64,000 bases of DNA from an uncultured Bacilli bacterium. Its GTDB lineage: Bacteria > Bacillota_I > Bacilli_A > RF39 > UBA660. Below, one piece after another: positions 44,878 through 54,500 of the stretch. A program made the position numbers and the translations under genes. A model generated the notes under the pieces. It was not told the DNA's origin, did no database searches, and was given only the letters and a program-made list of their open reading frames with translations. Numbering within the stretch: position 1 is the stretch's first letter; every line of letters begins with the position of its first letter. The stretch is from the NCBI GenBank assembly GCA_910579535.1, contig CAJTUR010000001.1, forward strand, positions 1 to 64,000. The letters are read 5' to 3'.

Positions 44878-45116
44878 GTATATTCGTTATAATCTGATTC
44901 TGTGCATTTTTCTAAGTATTTTTCTAAAAAATATATGATGTTAGTATTTAATATTTCATCTTTATCAAATTTGTCTTTACTGTTTCTGTGTACAAATGAA
45001 GCATTGAATTGTTTTCCATTAAATTCAAAAATTGTATCTGATTATCCTGTTATATCATCTTTAGCATAATACTTTATAAATTTTATTTTATTATAATATT
45101 GATAATGGTTATTGAT
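44878..45116 (-). pseudogene. Decayed small protein gene with internal stop and lost start codon
   Basis: A good ribosome site (GGAGAG) is followed by ATC where ATG is expected (45114-45116). The frame reads NNHYQYYNKIKFIKYYAKDD, a TAA stop at 45042-45044, then SDTIFEFNGKQFNASFVHRN and LEKYLEKCTESDYNEYTKD to a stop. Two independent lesions make it a pseudogene. Function not recognised. Confidence 0.45.
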
Positions 45117-45184
45117 TTTAAATCTCTCCTTTTTTCATTGATGAAATACTAATTTAAATTCTATAATTTTAAATTATATTTCAA

Positions 45185-45200
45185 TGTTTCACGTGAAACA
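45185..45200. promoter_or_regulatory. parS site 3
   Basis: Third exact TGTTTCACGTGAAACA (20-bp palindrome 45183-45202). Its edge is one base from the -35 of the SRP RNA promoter. Confidence 0.9.
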
Positions 45201-45201
45201 T

Positions 45202-45230
45202 TTGCTATTTTTTTATATTATTGATATTAT
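45202..45230 (+). promoter_or_regulatory. ffs promoter
   Basis: TTGCTA (45202-45207), 17-base spacer, TATTAT (45225-45230); predicted start about 45237 fits the 5' end of the RNA stem. Confidence 0.6.
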
Positions 45231-45236
45231 TTGTTT

Positions 45237-45313
45237 GTGCAACGAATATATTGTAAACTGGTCAGGATCGGAAGATAGCAGCCACGTCAGTCCCTATTCG
45301 TGTGCACTTTTTT
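45237..45313 (+). ncRNA. ffs: Signal recognition particle RNA, small bacterial type
   Basis: The core GGTCAGGATCGGAAGATAGC followed by AGCC holds the conserved SRP domain IV elements (the GGAA tetraloop region and the asymmetric loops that bind Ffh M domain). The ends pair: GTGCAACGAATA (45237-45248) with TATTCGTGTGCAC (45295-45307). A T8 tail follows, so it is about 75 nt, the short form without an Alu domain. Position beside tadA and dnaX matches the Bacillus scr/tadA/dnaX cluster. Confidence 0.92.
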
Positions 45314-45327
45314 TTATAGGTGATTTT

Positions 45328-45747
45328 ATGAATGATTTAGATATTGTAGATACATTATTAAATTTAGCCAGAAAAGCTTCATTAAAAGGCGAAATTCCAG
45401 TTTCGGCAATTATAATATGTAATGATAAGATAATATCTAAAAAATTTAATTTGAAAGAAAAGAAAAAAGATAGTATGGCCCACGCTGAAATCCTAGCTAT
45501 AAAAGAAGCTACTAAAAAATTAAAACGTTGGAATTTAAATGATTGTAGTCTTTATGTTACATTAAAACCGTGTGCTATGTGTGAAGAAGTGATTAAACAA
45601 AGTCGAATTAAAACCGTTTATTATCTGTTAGATAAGTTGGATTATAAGCATGATTTTACTGGTACGTCTTTTGAAAAAATGAATTTGAAAGAGTACAAAG
45701 ATAGTTATCAACAATTATTGTCAGCTTTTTTTAAAAATATGCGATAG
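45328..45747 (+). CDS. tadA: tRNA-specific adenosine deaminase TadA
   Basis: 139 aa from ATG 45328 (AGGTGA site, 6 bases). The open frame begins at 45184 but crosses parS and the SRP RNA, so the long form is rejected. Deaminates A34 to inosine in tRNA-Arg(ACG). Zinc site: MAHAEILAIKEA (HAE with catalytic Glu) and LKPCAMCEEVIKQSRI (PCxxC). Slightly shorter than average but complete. Confidence 0.93.
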   Translation: MNDLDIVDTLLNLARKASLKGEIPVSAIIICNDKIISKKFNLKEKKKDSMAHAEILAIKEATKKLKRWNLNDCSLYVTLKPCAMCEEVIKQSRIKTVYYLLDKLDYKHDFTGTSFEKMNLKEYKDSYQQLLSAFFKNMR

Positions 45748-45792
45748 TAATTGTTTTTTTTATGTTATAATACAATTCAGTGAGGGAAGCTT

Positions 45793-47475
45793 ATGGAAAA
45801 CGATTACAAAGTACTCTATAGAAAATATCGACCTTTTTCTTTTGATGAAGTTATTGGCCAAACGTATTCTATTAAAATGCTAAAAAATGCTGTAGTTAGT
45901 AATAAAATTTCTCATGCTTATATTTTTACAGGACCAAGAGGAACAGGAAAAACAAGTACTGCGAAGATTTTTGCTCGAACTATTAATTGTGAAAATCCAA
46001 ATTCAGGCATTCCTTGTGGAAAATGTCATAGTTGTCTTAATGTCAATAATAGTGCTGATATTATAGAAATTGATGCTGCTTCTAATAATGGCGTAGATGA
46101 AGTAAGAGAACTTATTAACAATGTTAAAGTCGCTCCTTCTTTTAGCAAATATAAAGTTTATATTATTGATGAAGTTCATATGCTTTCTAAAAGTGCATTT
46201 AATGCTTTGTTATTGACTTTAGAAGAACCCCCTAGTCATGTTGTATTTATTTTGGCTACAACGAATATAGAAAGTGTTCCAATTACTATTTTGTCTCGAT
46301 GTCAAAGATTTGATTTTAAAAAGATTAGTTTTGAAGAATTGGTTTCCCATTTAAACTGGGTTGCTTCCAAAGAAAAAATTTCAATAACTGAAGAAGCGAT
46401 TGAGGAGATTGCCTATTTATCTGAAGGCGGTTGTCGTGATGCTTTAAGTATATTGAACCAGTTATCAACAAGTAACGATGAAATAAATTTAGAGGTTGTA
46501 TTGACAAACTATGGGTCTGTTTCATTTGTTCAAATTAAGAATATTATTTCTTATTTTTTAACAGAAAATTATTCTTCATTAAAAAATGCGTTTGATGATT
46601 TAAAACTTTCATCTATAGATTATAAATTTTTTTTAAAGAAGATGATAGATCAACTTTTTTTACAAGCTATTGATTTAAATGAAAAAGGGCACAAAGAAGA
46701 ATTTTTAAAGATAAAGAGTGTTATTTTTGATTTAAATGCTCTTATTAATCAAATAAATATTACAATTGATCCTTTTTTACTCATATTTTTAGTTTTTGTG
46801 AAGTATATGACTCTTGATAAAAATGAAACGTTAAAAAGAGAAGAATCTTTAGAAAATTTAAGTGAAAAAGAAGATTTAAAAGAGATACCTGAAGTTAAAG
46901 AAGTTGAATCACAAAAAGAAGGGGTTGTAGAAGTTTCAAACGAAAAAATTCTAGAAGAAAAAGAGGAAATCATTGAAAAAAAAGAAGTGGATTTTGATTA
47001 TATAAAGAATTTAAAGGAAATACGTATTAATAACTGTTTTGCTCAAGCAGATAAAAAGTTACTAACGTCATTTAAAGAAAAATGGCAAATTTTTAATGAA
47101 AATATTGTGGATACACATGAAATAAAAGCAGTGATTATGGACACAGAGGTCGTTTTAGCTTCAGAAAACATAAATATTGTTACGCATATGCAAGCTTCTA
47201 TGGTAGAATTATTTAATAGAGAACTTGAAAAAATTGAATCTGAATATCAAAAGATGGAAAAATTATCAATTAAATTTATGGCGTGTTCAAAAGAAGAATG
47301 GGATAAGTTGAAAAAGGAATATGTTAAACGACTAAAAGAAAATCATCCTTATGAAATGATTGAAGAGCCTATTTATCAACACAGTTCAGTTCATTCTATA
47401 ACGCCTTCAAAAGAAGATAAAGATTTGAAAGAAGTTTTTGCCATTTTTGATGAAGAGAAGCTAGAAGTTCAATAA
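45793..47475 (+). CDS. dnaX: DNA polymerase III subunits gamma/tau
   Basis: 560 aa clamp-loader ATPase. VLYRKYRPFSFDEVIGQ start, Walker A FTGPRGTGKTSTAKIFART, zinc Cys set CENPNSGIPCGKCHSC, Walker B YIIDEVHMLSKSAFNALLLT, SRC motif LSRCQRFDF, domain III, then a Glu/Lys-rich linker (about 355-405) and a C-terminal tau-like domain to 560. No obvious programmed frameshift site was seen. A TATAAT (45766-45771) lies 22 bases upstream. Next genes ybaB and recR follow as usual. Confidence 0.96.
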   Translation: MENDYKVLYRKYRPFSFDEVIGQTYSIKMLKNAVVSNKISHAYIFTGPRGTGKTSTAKIFARTINCENPNSGIPCGKCHSCLNVNNSADIIEIDAASNNGVDEVRELINNVKVAPSFSKYKVYIIDEVHMLSKSAFNALLLTLEEPPSHVVFILATTNIESVPITILSRCQRFDFKKISFEELVSHLNWVASKEKISITEEAIEEIAYLSEGGCRDALSILNQLSTSNDEINLEVVLTNYGSVSFVQIKNIISYFLTENYSSLKNAFDDLKLSSIDYKFFLKKMIDQLFLQAIDLNEKGHKEEFLKIKSVIFDLNALINQINITIDPFLLIFLVFVKYMTLDKNETLKREESLENLSEKEDLKEIPEVKEVESQKEGVVEVSNEKILEEKEEIIEKKEVDFDYIKNLKEIRINNCFAQADKKLLTSFKEKWQIFNENIVDTHEIKAVIMDTEVVLASENINIVTHMQASMVELFNRELEKIESEYQKMEKLSIKFMACSKEEWDKLKKEYVKRLKENHPYEMIEEPIYQHSSVHSITPSKEDKDLKEVFAIFDEEKLEVQ

Positions 47476-47493
47476 AGAAAAGAGGAAAAAAAT

Positions 47494-47790
47494 ATGAATA
47501 TGCAAAATTTGATGGCTCAAGCTCAAAAAATGCAACGCGATTTACAAAAGAAAAAGGAAGAAATTGATAAAACAACTTTTACTGGGAAATCTGAAATGGT
47601 TGAAGTTATTTATAATGGTAAAAAGGAAATGGTTTCTATTAAAATTCTAAATAGAGAATTGACTTCGGAAGATTTAGAAATATTAGAAGACATGATTGTT
47701 CTTGCTTCAAAAGATGCAATTAGTAAAATTGATAAAGAGATGGAGGAAAAATTAGGTTCTCTTGGATCAGGTCTAGGTGGATTATTTTAA
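47494..47790 (+). CDS. ybaB: YbaB/EbfC nucleoid-associated protein
   Basis: 98 aa. Small dimeric DNA-binding protein. Signature MNMQNLMAQAQKMQRDLQKK, then the strand region (VEVIYNGKKEMVSIKI) and a C-terminal helix ending in the Gly-rich LGSLGSGLGGLF. Always found between dnaX and recR. Confidence 0.95.
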   Translation: MNMQNLMAQAQKMQRDLQKKKEEIDKTTFTGKSEMVEVIYNGKKEMVSIKILNRELTSEDLEILEDMIVLASKDAISKIDKEMEEKLGSLGSGLGGLF

Positions 47791-47791
47791 G

Positions 47792-48394
47792 ATGGTTTAT
47801 CCTAAAAAATTAGAGACTATACTTGAGTATTATAAAAAATTGCCTGGTATAGGAGAAAAAAATGCTGAACGTTTGGCTTTAGCAACGCTTGATTTTACAA
47901 CTGAACAAATTTCAGAATTTAGCGATGCTTTGATTGAAGCAAAAGAACATCTTCGTCCTTGTAAAATTTGTGGGCACCTGACTGATCAGGAAATTTGTTC
48001 AATCTGTAGTGATGATGGTCGTAATAAAAACATTATTTGTGTTTTAGAAGACTATAAAAGTGTTTTTGCTTTTGAAAAGGCTGGAAATTTTAAAGGTGTT
48101 TATCATGTCCTTAATGGTCTTATTTCTCCTACAGATGGCATTAGTTATGAAGATATTAATTTGAATAGCTTGTCAATGCGTGTTGATACTTTAGATAATC
48201 CAGAATTAATCTTAGCCTTAAAATCAAGTATTGAAGGGGAAACCACAACTCTGTTTATCAAAAAAATCTTTGAAGATAAAGATGTTTTAATTTCTAGATT
48301 ATCCTATGGTATTCCTATGGGAGCAGATATTGATTATATGGATGTGGTTACTTTAGATAAAGCCTTAGATGATCGTAAGAAAATTTCAGACTAA
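47792..48394 (+). CDS. recR: Recombination protein RecR
   Basis: 200 aa from ATG 47792, directly after the ybaB stop; a GTG at 47777 inside ybaB is possible. Part of RecFOR gap repair. HhH (YYKKLPGIGEKNAERLAL), C4 zinc finger (CKICGHLTDQEICSICS), TOPRIM (IICVLEDYKSVFAFEKAG) and Walker-like C-terminus with RLSYGIPMGADIDYMD, all intact. Confidence 0.96.
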   Translation: MVYPKKLETILEYYKKLPGIGEKNAERLALATLDFTTEQISEFSDALIEAKEHLRPCKICGHLTDQEICSICSDDGRNKNIICVLEDYKSVFAFEKAGNFKGVYHVLNGLISPTDGISYEDINLNSLSMRVDTLDNPELILALKSSIEGETTTLFIKKIFEDKDVLISRLSYGIPMGADIDYMDVVTLDKALDDRKKISD

Positions 48395-48437
48395 TAATTT
48401 TCTAGTTTGTCCATATACATTAATAAAGGTGATTTGG

Positions 48438-48626
48438 ATGATAAAGAAATTTATTTCATTAGTAAAAAAAGTAATTTTTTCATTTTTGTTGTTGTATGGA
48501 TTGAATTTATGTATTAATTCTTTAAATATAGTCATTCCTATTAATGTTTTTACTTTAGGAACGGTGACATTTTTAGGGGTTCCAGGTCTCGTTTCCTTAA
48601 TTACATTATTTTTTATGACAAAATGA
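48438..48626 (+). CDS. bofA: BofA family pro-sigma-K processing regulator
   Basis: 62 aa from ATG 48438 with AAAGGTGA; the longer frame from 48369 overlaps recR and lacks a site. Two hydrophobic segments: VKKVIFSFLLLYGLNLCINS and the family C-terminus PINVFTLGTVTFLGVPGLVS. BofA inhibits the SpoIVFB protease in the mother cell. Following recR is the Bacillus order (recR-yaaL-bofA). Confidence 0.82.
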   Translation: MIKKFISLVKKVIFSFLLLYGLNLCINSLNIVIPINVFTLGTVTFLGVPGLVSLITLFFMTK

Positions 48627-48645
48627 TTTTTGGTAGGGTGGTATT

Positions 48646-49467
48646 TTGATAAAAAATGATGCTATACTTTCACTTGTAAAAAAATATAATGAGAATAAAA
48701 TGTCTCATATCTTTTTGATTGAAACAAATGATAAGGAACAAACTTTAAAGGATTTACTTGAGTTAATAAAAATTCTTAATTGTGAAAAAGAGTACGTAGA
48801 AAATTGTGTTAAATGCAATTTATGTCATTTAATTACTCAAAGCTCTTTGCCTTCTTTAAAAATCATTTCTCCTGATGGACAAAATATAAGAAAAGAACAA
48901 ATGGAAGAACTTAAGACTACTTTTTCAAGTCAACCTTATTTTTCTAAATATAACGTTTATGTTATTAATGATGCTGAAAAATTTAATGCTTCGAGTGCAA
49001 ATACTATGTTGAAGTTTATTGAAGAGCCAGAAAAAAATATTATTGGTTTTTTAATTACTAATAATAAAGAGAATGTCATTAATACCATTAAAAGTCGTTG
49101 TGAAATTGTTAAGGCCCATTATTCAGAAAATAAAAAGGAAGTTGATCAACGCCTTTATGATTTAGCGGTACAATATTTAAAAAGAATTGAGATTATAAAA
49201 GAAGAAAGTATTCTTTACAATCAAGATTTACTAAATGAAAAATTAGAAAAAGAAGATTTTCTTGTTTTTTTTGAAATACTTTTGTCCTTCTATTTAAAAC
49301 TTTTAAATCAAAAGGAAGTTCCAAAGGATTTGATTGAACTTAGAGATCAAGAGATAAAAGAAATTTTAAGAAAAATTCAATTAATTACTGAAATTATTGA
49401 AAAGTTAAATTATAATGTAAATATGAATTTATTACTGGATGATTTTGTTTTGAGGATGGAGGCGTAA
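48646..49467 (+). CDS. holB: DNA polymerase III delta' subunit
   Basis: 273 aa, TTG start with AGGGTGG site. AAA+ clamp-loader subunit without a working P-loop, as usual for delta' in this group. Features: NKMSHIFLIETNDKEQTLKD, zinc Cys set NCEKEYVENCVKCNLCH, VYVINDAEKFNASSANTMLK, FIEEPEKNIIGFLITNN, SRC motif IKSRCEIV. 2 bases before ricT. Confidence 0.9.
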   Translation: MIKNDAILSLVKKYNENKMSHIFLIETNDKEQTLKDLLELIKILNCEKEYVENCVKCNLCHLITQSSLPSLKIISPDGQNIRKEQMEELKTTFSSQPYFSKYNVYVINDAEKFNASSANTMLKFIEEPEKNIIGFLITNNKENVINTIKSRCEIVKAHYSENKKEVDQRLYDLAVQYLKRIEIIKEESILYNQDLLNEKLEKEDFLVFFEILLSFYLKLLNQKEVPKDLIELRDQEIKEILRKIQLITEIIEKLNYNVNMNLLLDDFVLRMEA

Positions 49468-49469
49468 TA

Positions 49470-50255
49470 GTGGCGATTTATGGGGTTAAATTTGGGGATA
49501 GTGGCAAAGAATATTATTTTGAGGGTCAAAATTTAAAAATTCATAATAATGTTTGCGTTATTGTAGAAACTGAAAAAGGTTTGCAATATGGTAAAGTAAT
49601 AAGAAAAGTTAAAGAAACAGATATTAAAAGCGAAGAAGTATTAAAAAAAATTCTTCGTTTAACGACAAAAGAAGATTATAAACAGCATCTGATCAATTTA
49701 AAAGAGGCGGAGGTTGCTTTAAAGAATGCTCAACAAATTGCTAATGATTTGCGTTTAGGTATGCATTTTTTATCTTCAAGTTTTACTTTTGATCGAAAAC
49801 AACTTTTATTTAATTTTACCGCGGATGAAAGAGTGGATTTTAGAGAATTAACTCGAAAGTTAGCGGCACTTTATAAAACTCGTATTGAACTACGTCAGAT
49901 TGGAGCTAGGGATAAGGCGTGTAGTGTAGGAGGAATAGGTCAATGTGGAAGAGAACTTTGTTGTTCTACGTTTTTACAATCTTTAGAATCTGTATCCATG
50001 ACTATGGCTAAAAATCAAAATTTAGCGTTGAATCCAACAAAGATAAATGGTTCTTGTGGAAGACTTTTGTGTTGTTTGGCTTATGAGGATAGCGAGTATC
50101 AAAGATGCGGAAAAGGATTACCCAGTGTAGGTGACCATGTGGTTATGGATAAAATAAATGGTAAAGTTATTAGTGTGGACGTTTTAAATCGTAAAATAAA
50201 AGTATTTTGTGAGAATGAACTAAAAGAAGTGGATTTAAATAATGAAAGTCATTAA
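49470..50255 (+). CDS. ricT: RicT (YaaT), PSP1-domain regulator of RNA maturation
   Basis: 261 aa, GTG start with GGAGG site. PSP1 C-terminal domain family. Cys-rich core CGRELCCSTFLQSL and NGSCGRLLCCLAYEDSEY, which bind Fe-S in the Bacillus RicA/F/T complex that works with RNase Y and in sporulation phosphorelay. Stands between holB and yabB as in Bacillus (holB-yaaT-yabA-yabB), but yabA (DNA replication initiation control) is missing here. Confidence 0.94.
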   Translation: MAIYGVKFGDSGKEYYFEGQNLKIHNNVCVIVETEKGLQYGKVIRKVKETDIKSEEVLKKILRLTTKEDYKQHLINLKEAEVALKNAQQIANDLRLGMHFLSSSFTFDRKQLLFNFTADERVDFRELTRKLAALYKTRIELRQIGARDKACSVGGIGQCGRELCCSTFLQSLESVSMTMAKNQNLALNPTKINGSCGRLLCCLAYEDSEYQRCGKGLPSVGDHVVMDKINGKVISVDVLNRKIKVFCENELKEVDLNNESH

Positions 50256-50949
50256 TGATTTATATGATTATGAGGGATTTAAAATTGTACAAGATCAGGA
50301 AAGTTTTAAATTCTCTTTGGATTCGATATTGCTGGCTGAATACATCATACTTAAAGATTCTAAATTGAAAGTTCTTGATTTGTGTACAGGAAATGCGGCG
50401 ATTCCTCTTATTTTATCCTATTATTATTCTAATGAAATCGTGGGATTTGAAATACAAAAAAGTAGTTTTGATTTGGCTTTAGAAAGTATTAAAATAAATG
50501 GTAAGGAACAACAAGTTCGAATTATTAATGATGATGTTCGTAATTTGAAAAATTATTATTCAGCTCAATCTTTTGAAGTGGTTTTGGCTAATCCGCCTTA
50601 TTTTAAACTTAATAAACAATCCTTGATTAATCAAAATGATTGTAAAGCTCTTGCACGTCATGAAATTTCTTTATGCTTAGAAGATTTGTTTAAAATTTCT
50701 AAATATATTTTAAAGGAAAAAGGTGAACTTTATTTGGTTCATTTACCAGACCGTTTAGAAGAAATTTTATTCTTTTGTGAAAAATATAAAATTCGAGCTA
50801 AAAAGATTCATTTTATTTTTTCTAAAGGGAAAGCTAAAGCTCAGATGGTTCTTATTAAATGTGTAAAAGGGGGAAATAATAAGTTAGATGTACATAGTAT
50901 AGAAGCTATTAATTTATATAAAAGTTATAAAAATCTATTTAGGATGTGA
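50242..50949 (+). CDS. yabB: YabB/TrmN6-type SAM-dependent methyltransferase
   Basis: 235 aa; overlaps ricT by 14 bases. Rossmann motif KVLDLCTGNAAIPLILSYYY and the N6-adenine type catalytic motif VVLANPPYFKL. The family methylates A37 of tRNA1(Val) in E. coli. In Bacillus the gene is followed by the GIY-YIG gene yazA and rsmI; those are absent here and pth follows. Confidence 0.9.
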   Translation: MKVINDLYDYEGFKIVQDQESFKFSLDSILLAEYIILKDSKLKVLDLCTGNAAIPLILSYYYSNEIVGFEIQKSSFDLALESIKINGKEQQVRIINDDVRNLKNYYSAQSFEVVLANPPYFKLNKQSLINQNDCKALARHEISLCLEDLFKISKYILKEKGELYLVHLPDRLEEILFFCEKYKIRAKKIHFIFSKGKAKAQMVLIKCVKGGNNKLDVHSIEAINLYKSYKNLFRM

Positions 50950-50954
50950 TTTTG

Positions 50955-51506
50955 TTGAAATTAATTGTTGGTTTAGGAAATCCAGGAAAAGAATATGAAA
51001 ATACTAGACATAATGTGGGATTTATGGTAATAGATTCTTTTTTTGGTGAGAATGATTTTCAAAAAAAATTTGATGGTTTAGTAAAAATAGTCTCGATAGG
51101 AAAAGAAAAAGTTTTAGTGTTGAAACCACAGACTTTTATGAATTTGTCGGGAAATTCCATCATTAAAGCTGTTAAATATTATGATATTGCTTTAGATGAT
51201 TTATTGGTTATTCAAGATGATATGGATTTGGATTTTGGAACGTTTAAAATTAAGAAGAATAGTTCTTCTGGAGGACATAATGGGATTAAATCGATTATTG
51301 GTGCTTTAGGTAGTGAAAGTTTTGCGAGGTTAAAGATAGGTATTTCACATGATATTCATCACGATACCATCCATTATGTTTTAGGAAAGTTTTCTAAAAG
51401 TGAATTGCAACTATTAGAAAAAAATATGGTAGAGCTTCATAAAATAATAGAAACGTTTATTAATAAATCTGTTGATGCTGCCATGCAACTGGCGAATTCT
51501 AGGTGA
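50955..51506 (+). CDS. pth: Peptidyl-tRNA hydrolase
   Basis: 183 aa from TTG 50955, giving the family start MKLIVGLGNPGKEYENTRHN (catalytic His is the last). The frame opens at GTG 50946 but AGG is then too close. It frees tRNA from dropped-off peptidyl-tRNA. FMNLSGNSI, DDMDLDFGTFKIKKNSSSGG and HNGIKSIIGALG are intact. Sits immediately before mfd as in Bacillus. Confidence 0.95.
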   Translation: MKLIVGLGNPGKEYENTRHNVGFMVIDSFFGENDFQKKFDGLVKIVSIGKEKVLVLKPQTFMNLSGNSIIKAVKYYDIALDDLLVIQDDMDLDFGTFKIKKNSSSGGHNGIKSIIGALGSESFARLKIGISHDIHHDTIHYVLGKFSKSELQLLEKNMVELHKIIETFINKSVDAAMQLANSR

Positions 51507-51511
51507 AGGCT

Positions 51512-54500
51512 ATGAAATGGTTGGAAGAAAAGTTTAGTGTTAAACGAAATGTGCATATACAAGGATTAACAAAAGAGTTAAATGTTTTATATTTGAATTC
51601 ATTGTTTAATAAGACTCAGAAAAATTTATTAGTTGTTACTAACTCATTGTATGAGTGTAATCAGTTGTATTCTCTACTCAGAACGTATAGTGATAAAGTT
51701 CTGCTTTTTCCAATGGATGAATTTATGCAAAGTGTAGCTTTAGCTGTTTCTCCAGATTTAAAAGTAAAAAGGTTAGAAACTTTAGAGAAAATTAATGATG
51801 GACCGTCAATAGTGGTTACTAATTTAATGGGGTATTTGAAGTTTTTGCCAAGTTTAGAGATGGCGAGTCAAAATAAACTTCAATTAAAATGTGAAATGGA
51901 AATTTCACGTGATGAAATTGTTCGTTCTTTAGAGCATTTTGGATATAGTAGAGATTCTTTGGTTACTTCTACAGGTAATTATGCGGTTCGTGGCTTTATT
52001 ATTGATATTTTTCCTACTTTTTTTAATCATCCTATACGAATTGAGTTTTTTGGTAACGCTATTGAGTCGATTCGTTATTTTGATGAAGATACGCAAAGGT
52101 CTTTAGATAATATCACAGAGGTTACATTATCCCCTTTTGATGAAGTTTTAAGTGGCGATAATAGTTCTTTGTTTCAGTATTTAAATGAGCCTTTAGTTAT
52201 TTTTTATGATTATCAACAAATAATGGCTGGATATGAAAAACTTACTAATGATATTTTGGAATATCAAAAAAGTGATGAAAGTCATCAAAAGCAATATATG
52301 TTTCTTTTTGAAGAGATAAAAATGAATGATCGAATTTATATTGATACGATCGAAAATGAAAGAAAAGATGCTTTAGAAGTCATTACTTATGAAACTAAAG
52401 AAATTGATAATTTTCATTCGAATTTTAAATTGTTAGAAGAGAAAGTGAATCATTGGATTCAAAATAAGAAGACTGTTCTCTTTTGCTTGTCAAGAGAAAA
52501 TCAGGTAAGGGAAATACAAGAACTTTTTGTTAATAGTCATTTAGTTAAAAGTGAAACTTTAAGTAATGGTATTAATATTTTAAATAAGAAATTAAATAAA
52601 GGATTTATTATAGATGATTATGTTGTTCTTACAGAGTATGATATTGAAGAGATTAGAGAAGAAAGTAAGCATTATCAAAATTTGCTTAAAATTGGTAAAC
52701 GAGTTCATTCGTTAGATAATTTAGAAATTGGTGATTATGTCGTTCATAGAACTCATGGGATAGGTATTTATAATGGCGTTGTGACCTTAAATCAGAAAGA
52801 TTTGAAGAAGGATTTTATTCAGATTAATTATTTAGGGGATGATAAGGTTTATATTCCTGTAGAGAAAATTTCTAATATTTATAAATATACGGAAAAAGAA
52901 GGTTTAAAACCGAAGATTAATAAATTAAATAGTACCGCTTGGGAGTTAAAGAAAAGGCAGGTCCAAAAAAAGATAAAAGATATTTCTCAAGAACTTATGA
53001 GACTCTATGCTATTCGTAGTAGTACTAAAGGGGAGGCTTATATCGATTATCCCATGGAAGACTTGTTTGCGATGGAGTTTCCTTATGAAGAGACGAAAGA
53101 CCAATTAAAAGCAATACAAGATATTCAAAATGATTTAAGGAGTCCTGTACCGATGGATCGACTTCTTTGTGGGGATGTTGGGTTTGGAAAAACAGAAGTG
53201 TCTTTTCGAGCTATTTTTAAAACAGTAGTAAATAACCATCAAGTGATGTATTTATGTCCAACAACTATTTTATCGAAGCAGCAATACCTTTCAGCTAAAA
53301 GTAGATTTGGTAATTATCCTATTGAAATTGCTTTATTAAATCGTTTTACGTCTAAAAAAGATTCCAAGCGCATTTTGGAAGATTTTAATAAAGGAAAAAT
53401 TGATATTTTGTTTGGAACGCATCGTCTGTTAAGTGAGGATGTGGTTCCTAAGCGTTTAGGCTTACTTGTTGTTGATGAAGAACAACGCTTTGGTGTTACG
53501 CATAAAGAAAAAATAAAAAAGCTTAAAAATAATGTTAATGTCCTTACTTTATCAGCGACTCCTATTCCAAGAACGCTTAAGATGGCAATGAGTGGACTTA
53601 GGGATTTATCGGTTATTGATACGGCTCCTGTTAATCGTTATCCTATTCAGACTTATGTGGTTAGTGAACAGGAAATATTGGTAAAAGATGCTATTTATAA
53701 AGAGCTATCAAGAAAAGGTCAAATTTTTATTTTATATAATAAAGTGGCTAGTATAACTGATTTTGCTGATAAAATAAAAGCTTTGGTTCCTGAGGCAAGA
53801 GTTAGTTTTGCTCACGGACAAATGAGCAAAAATGAATTAGACGCGATTATGGAAGCGTTTGTGGGATTTGAATTTGACATTTTAGTTTGTACGACCATTA
53901 TAGAAACAGGAATTGATATTCAAAATGCTAATACTTTGATTATTTATGATGCTGACCATTTTGGACTTAGTCAGCTTTATCAGATAAGGGGACGAGTGGG
54001 TAGAAGTGACCGAATTGCCTATGCGTATTTGTTATATAATAAAAGTAAAGTTTTAAATGATATTGCGGTGAAAAGACTTCAAGCGATTAAGGATTTTACG
54101 GAACTTGGAAGTGGATATCGAATTGCCATGCGAGATTTGTCTTTAAGAGGTGCTGGGGATCTTTTAGGAAGTGAGCAAGCGGGTTTTGTTGATGCTATTG
54201 GTTTATCTTTGTATATGAAAATGATTGAAGAGGAGATAAAAAGACTTAATGGTGAAGAAGTGACGGAAGAAGATACAGATAGTAAAGCTCTTATAAATGT
54301 TAGTACGCATATTAGTGATGAGTATGCAAGTGATATGGATATTAAAATTGAAATTCACAAATTAATTAATGAGATTGATTCTAAGTCGTCTTTAGAAAGA
54401 ATTAAAACGCTATTAGAAGACCGTTTTGGAAAAATAAGCGTAGAAATGGAAATTTATATGTATGAGGAATGGTTTGAAAAAATAGCGAAGCATTTAGAAA

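Noticed and set aside
45184..45330. N-terminal extension of TadA from ATG 45184
   Set aside because: It would translate parS, the ffs promoter and the SRP RNA. ATG 45328 has a proper site and matches the family start.
45793..47475. Programmed frameshift giving gamma and tau from dnaX
   Set aside because: No slippery A6G run followed by a stem and a nearby off-frame stop was seen at the right place.
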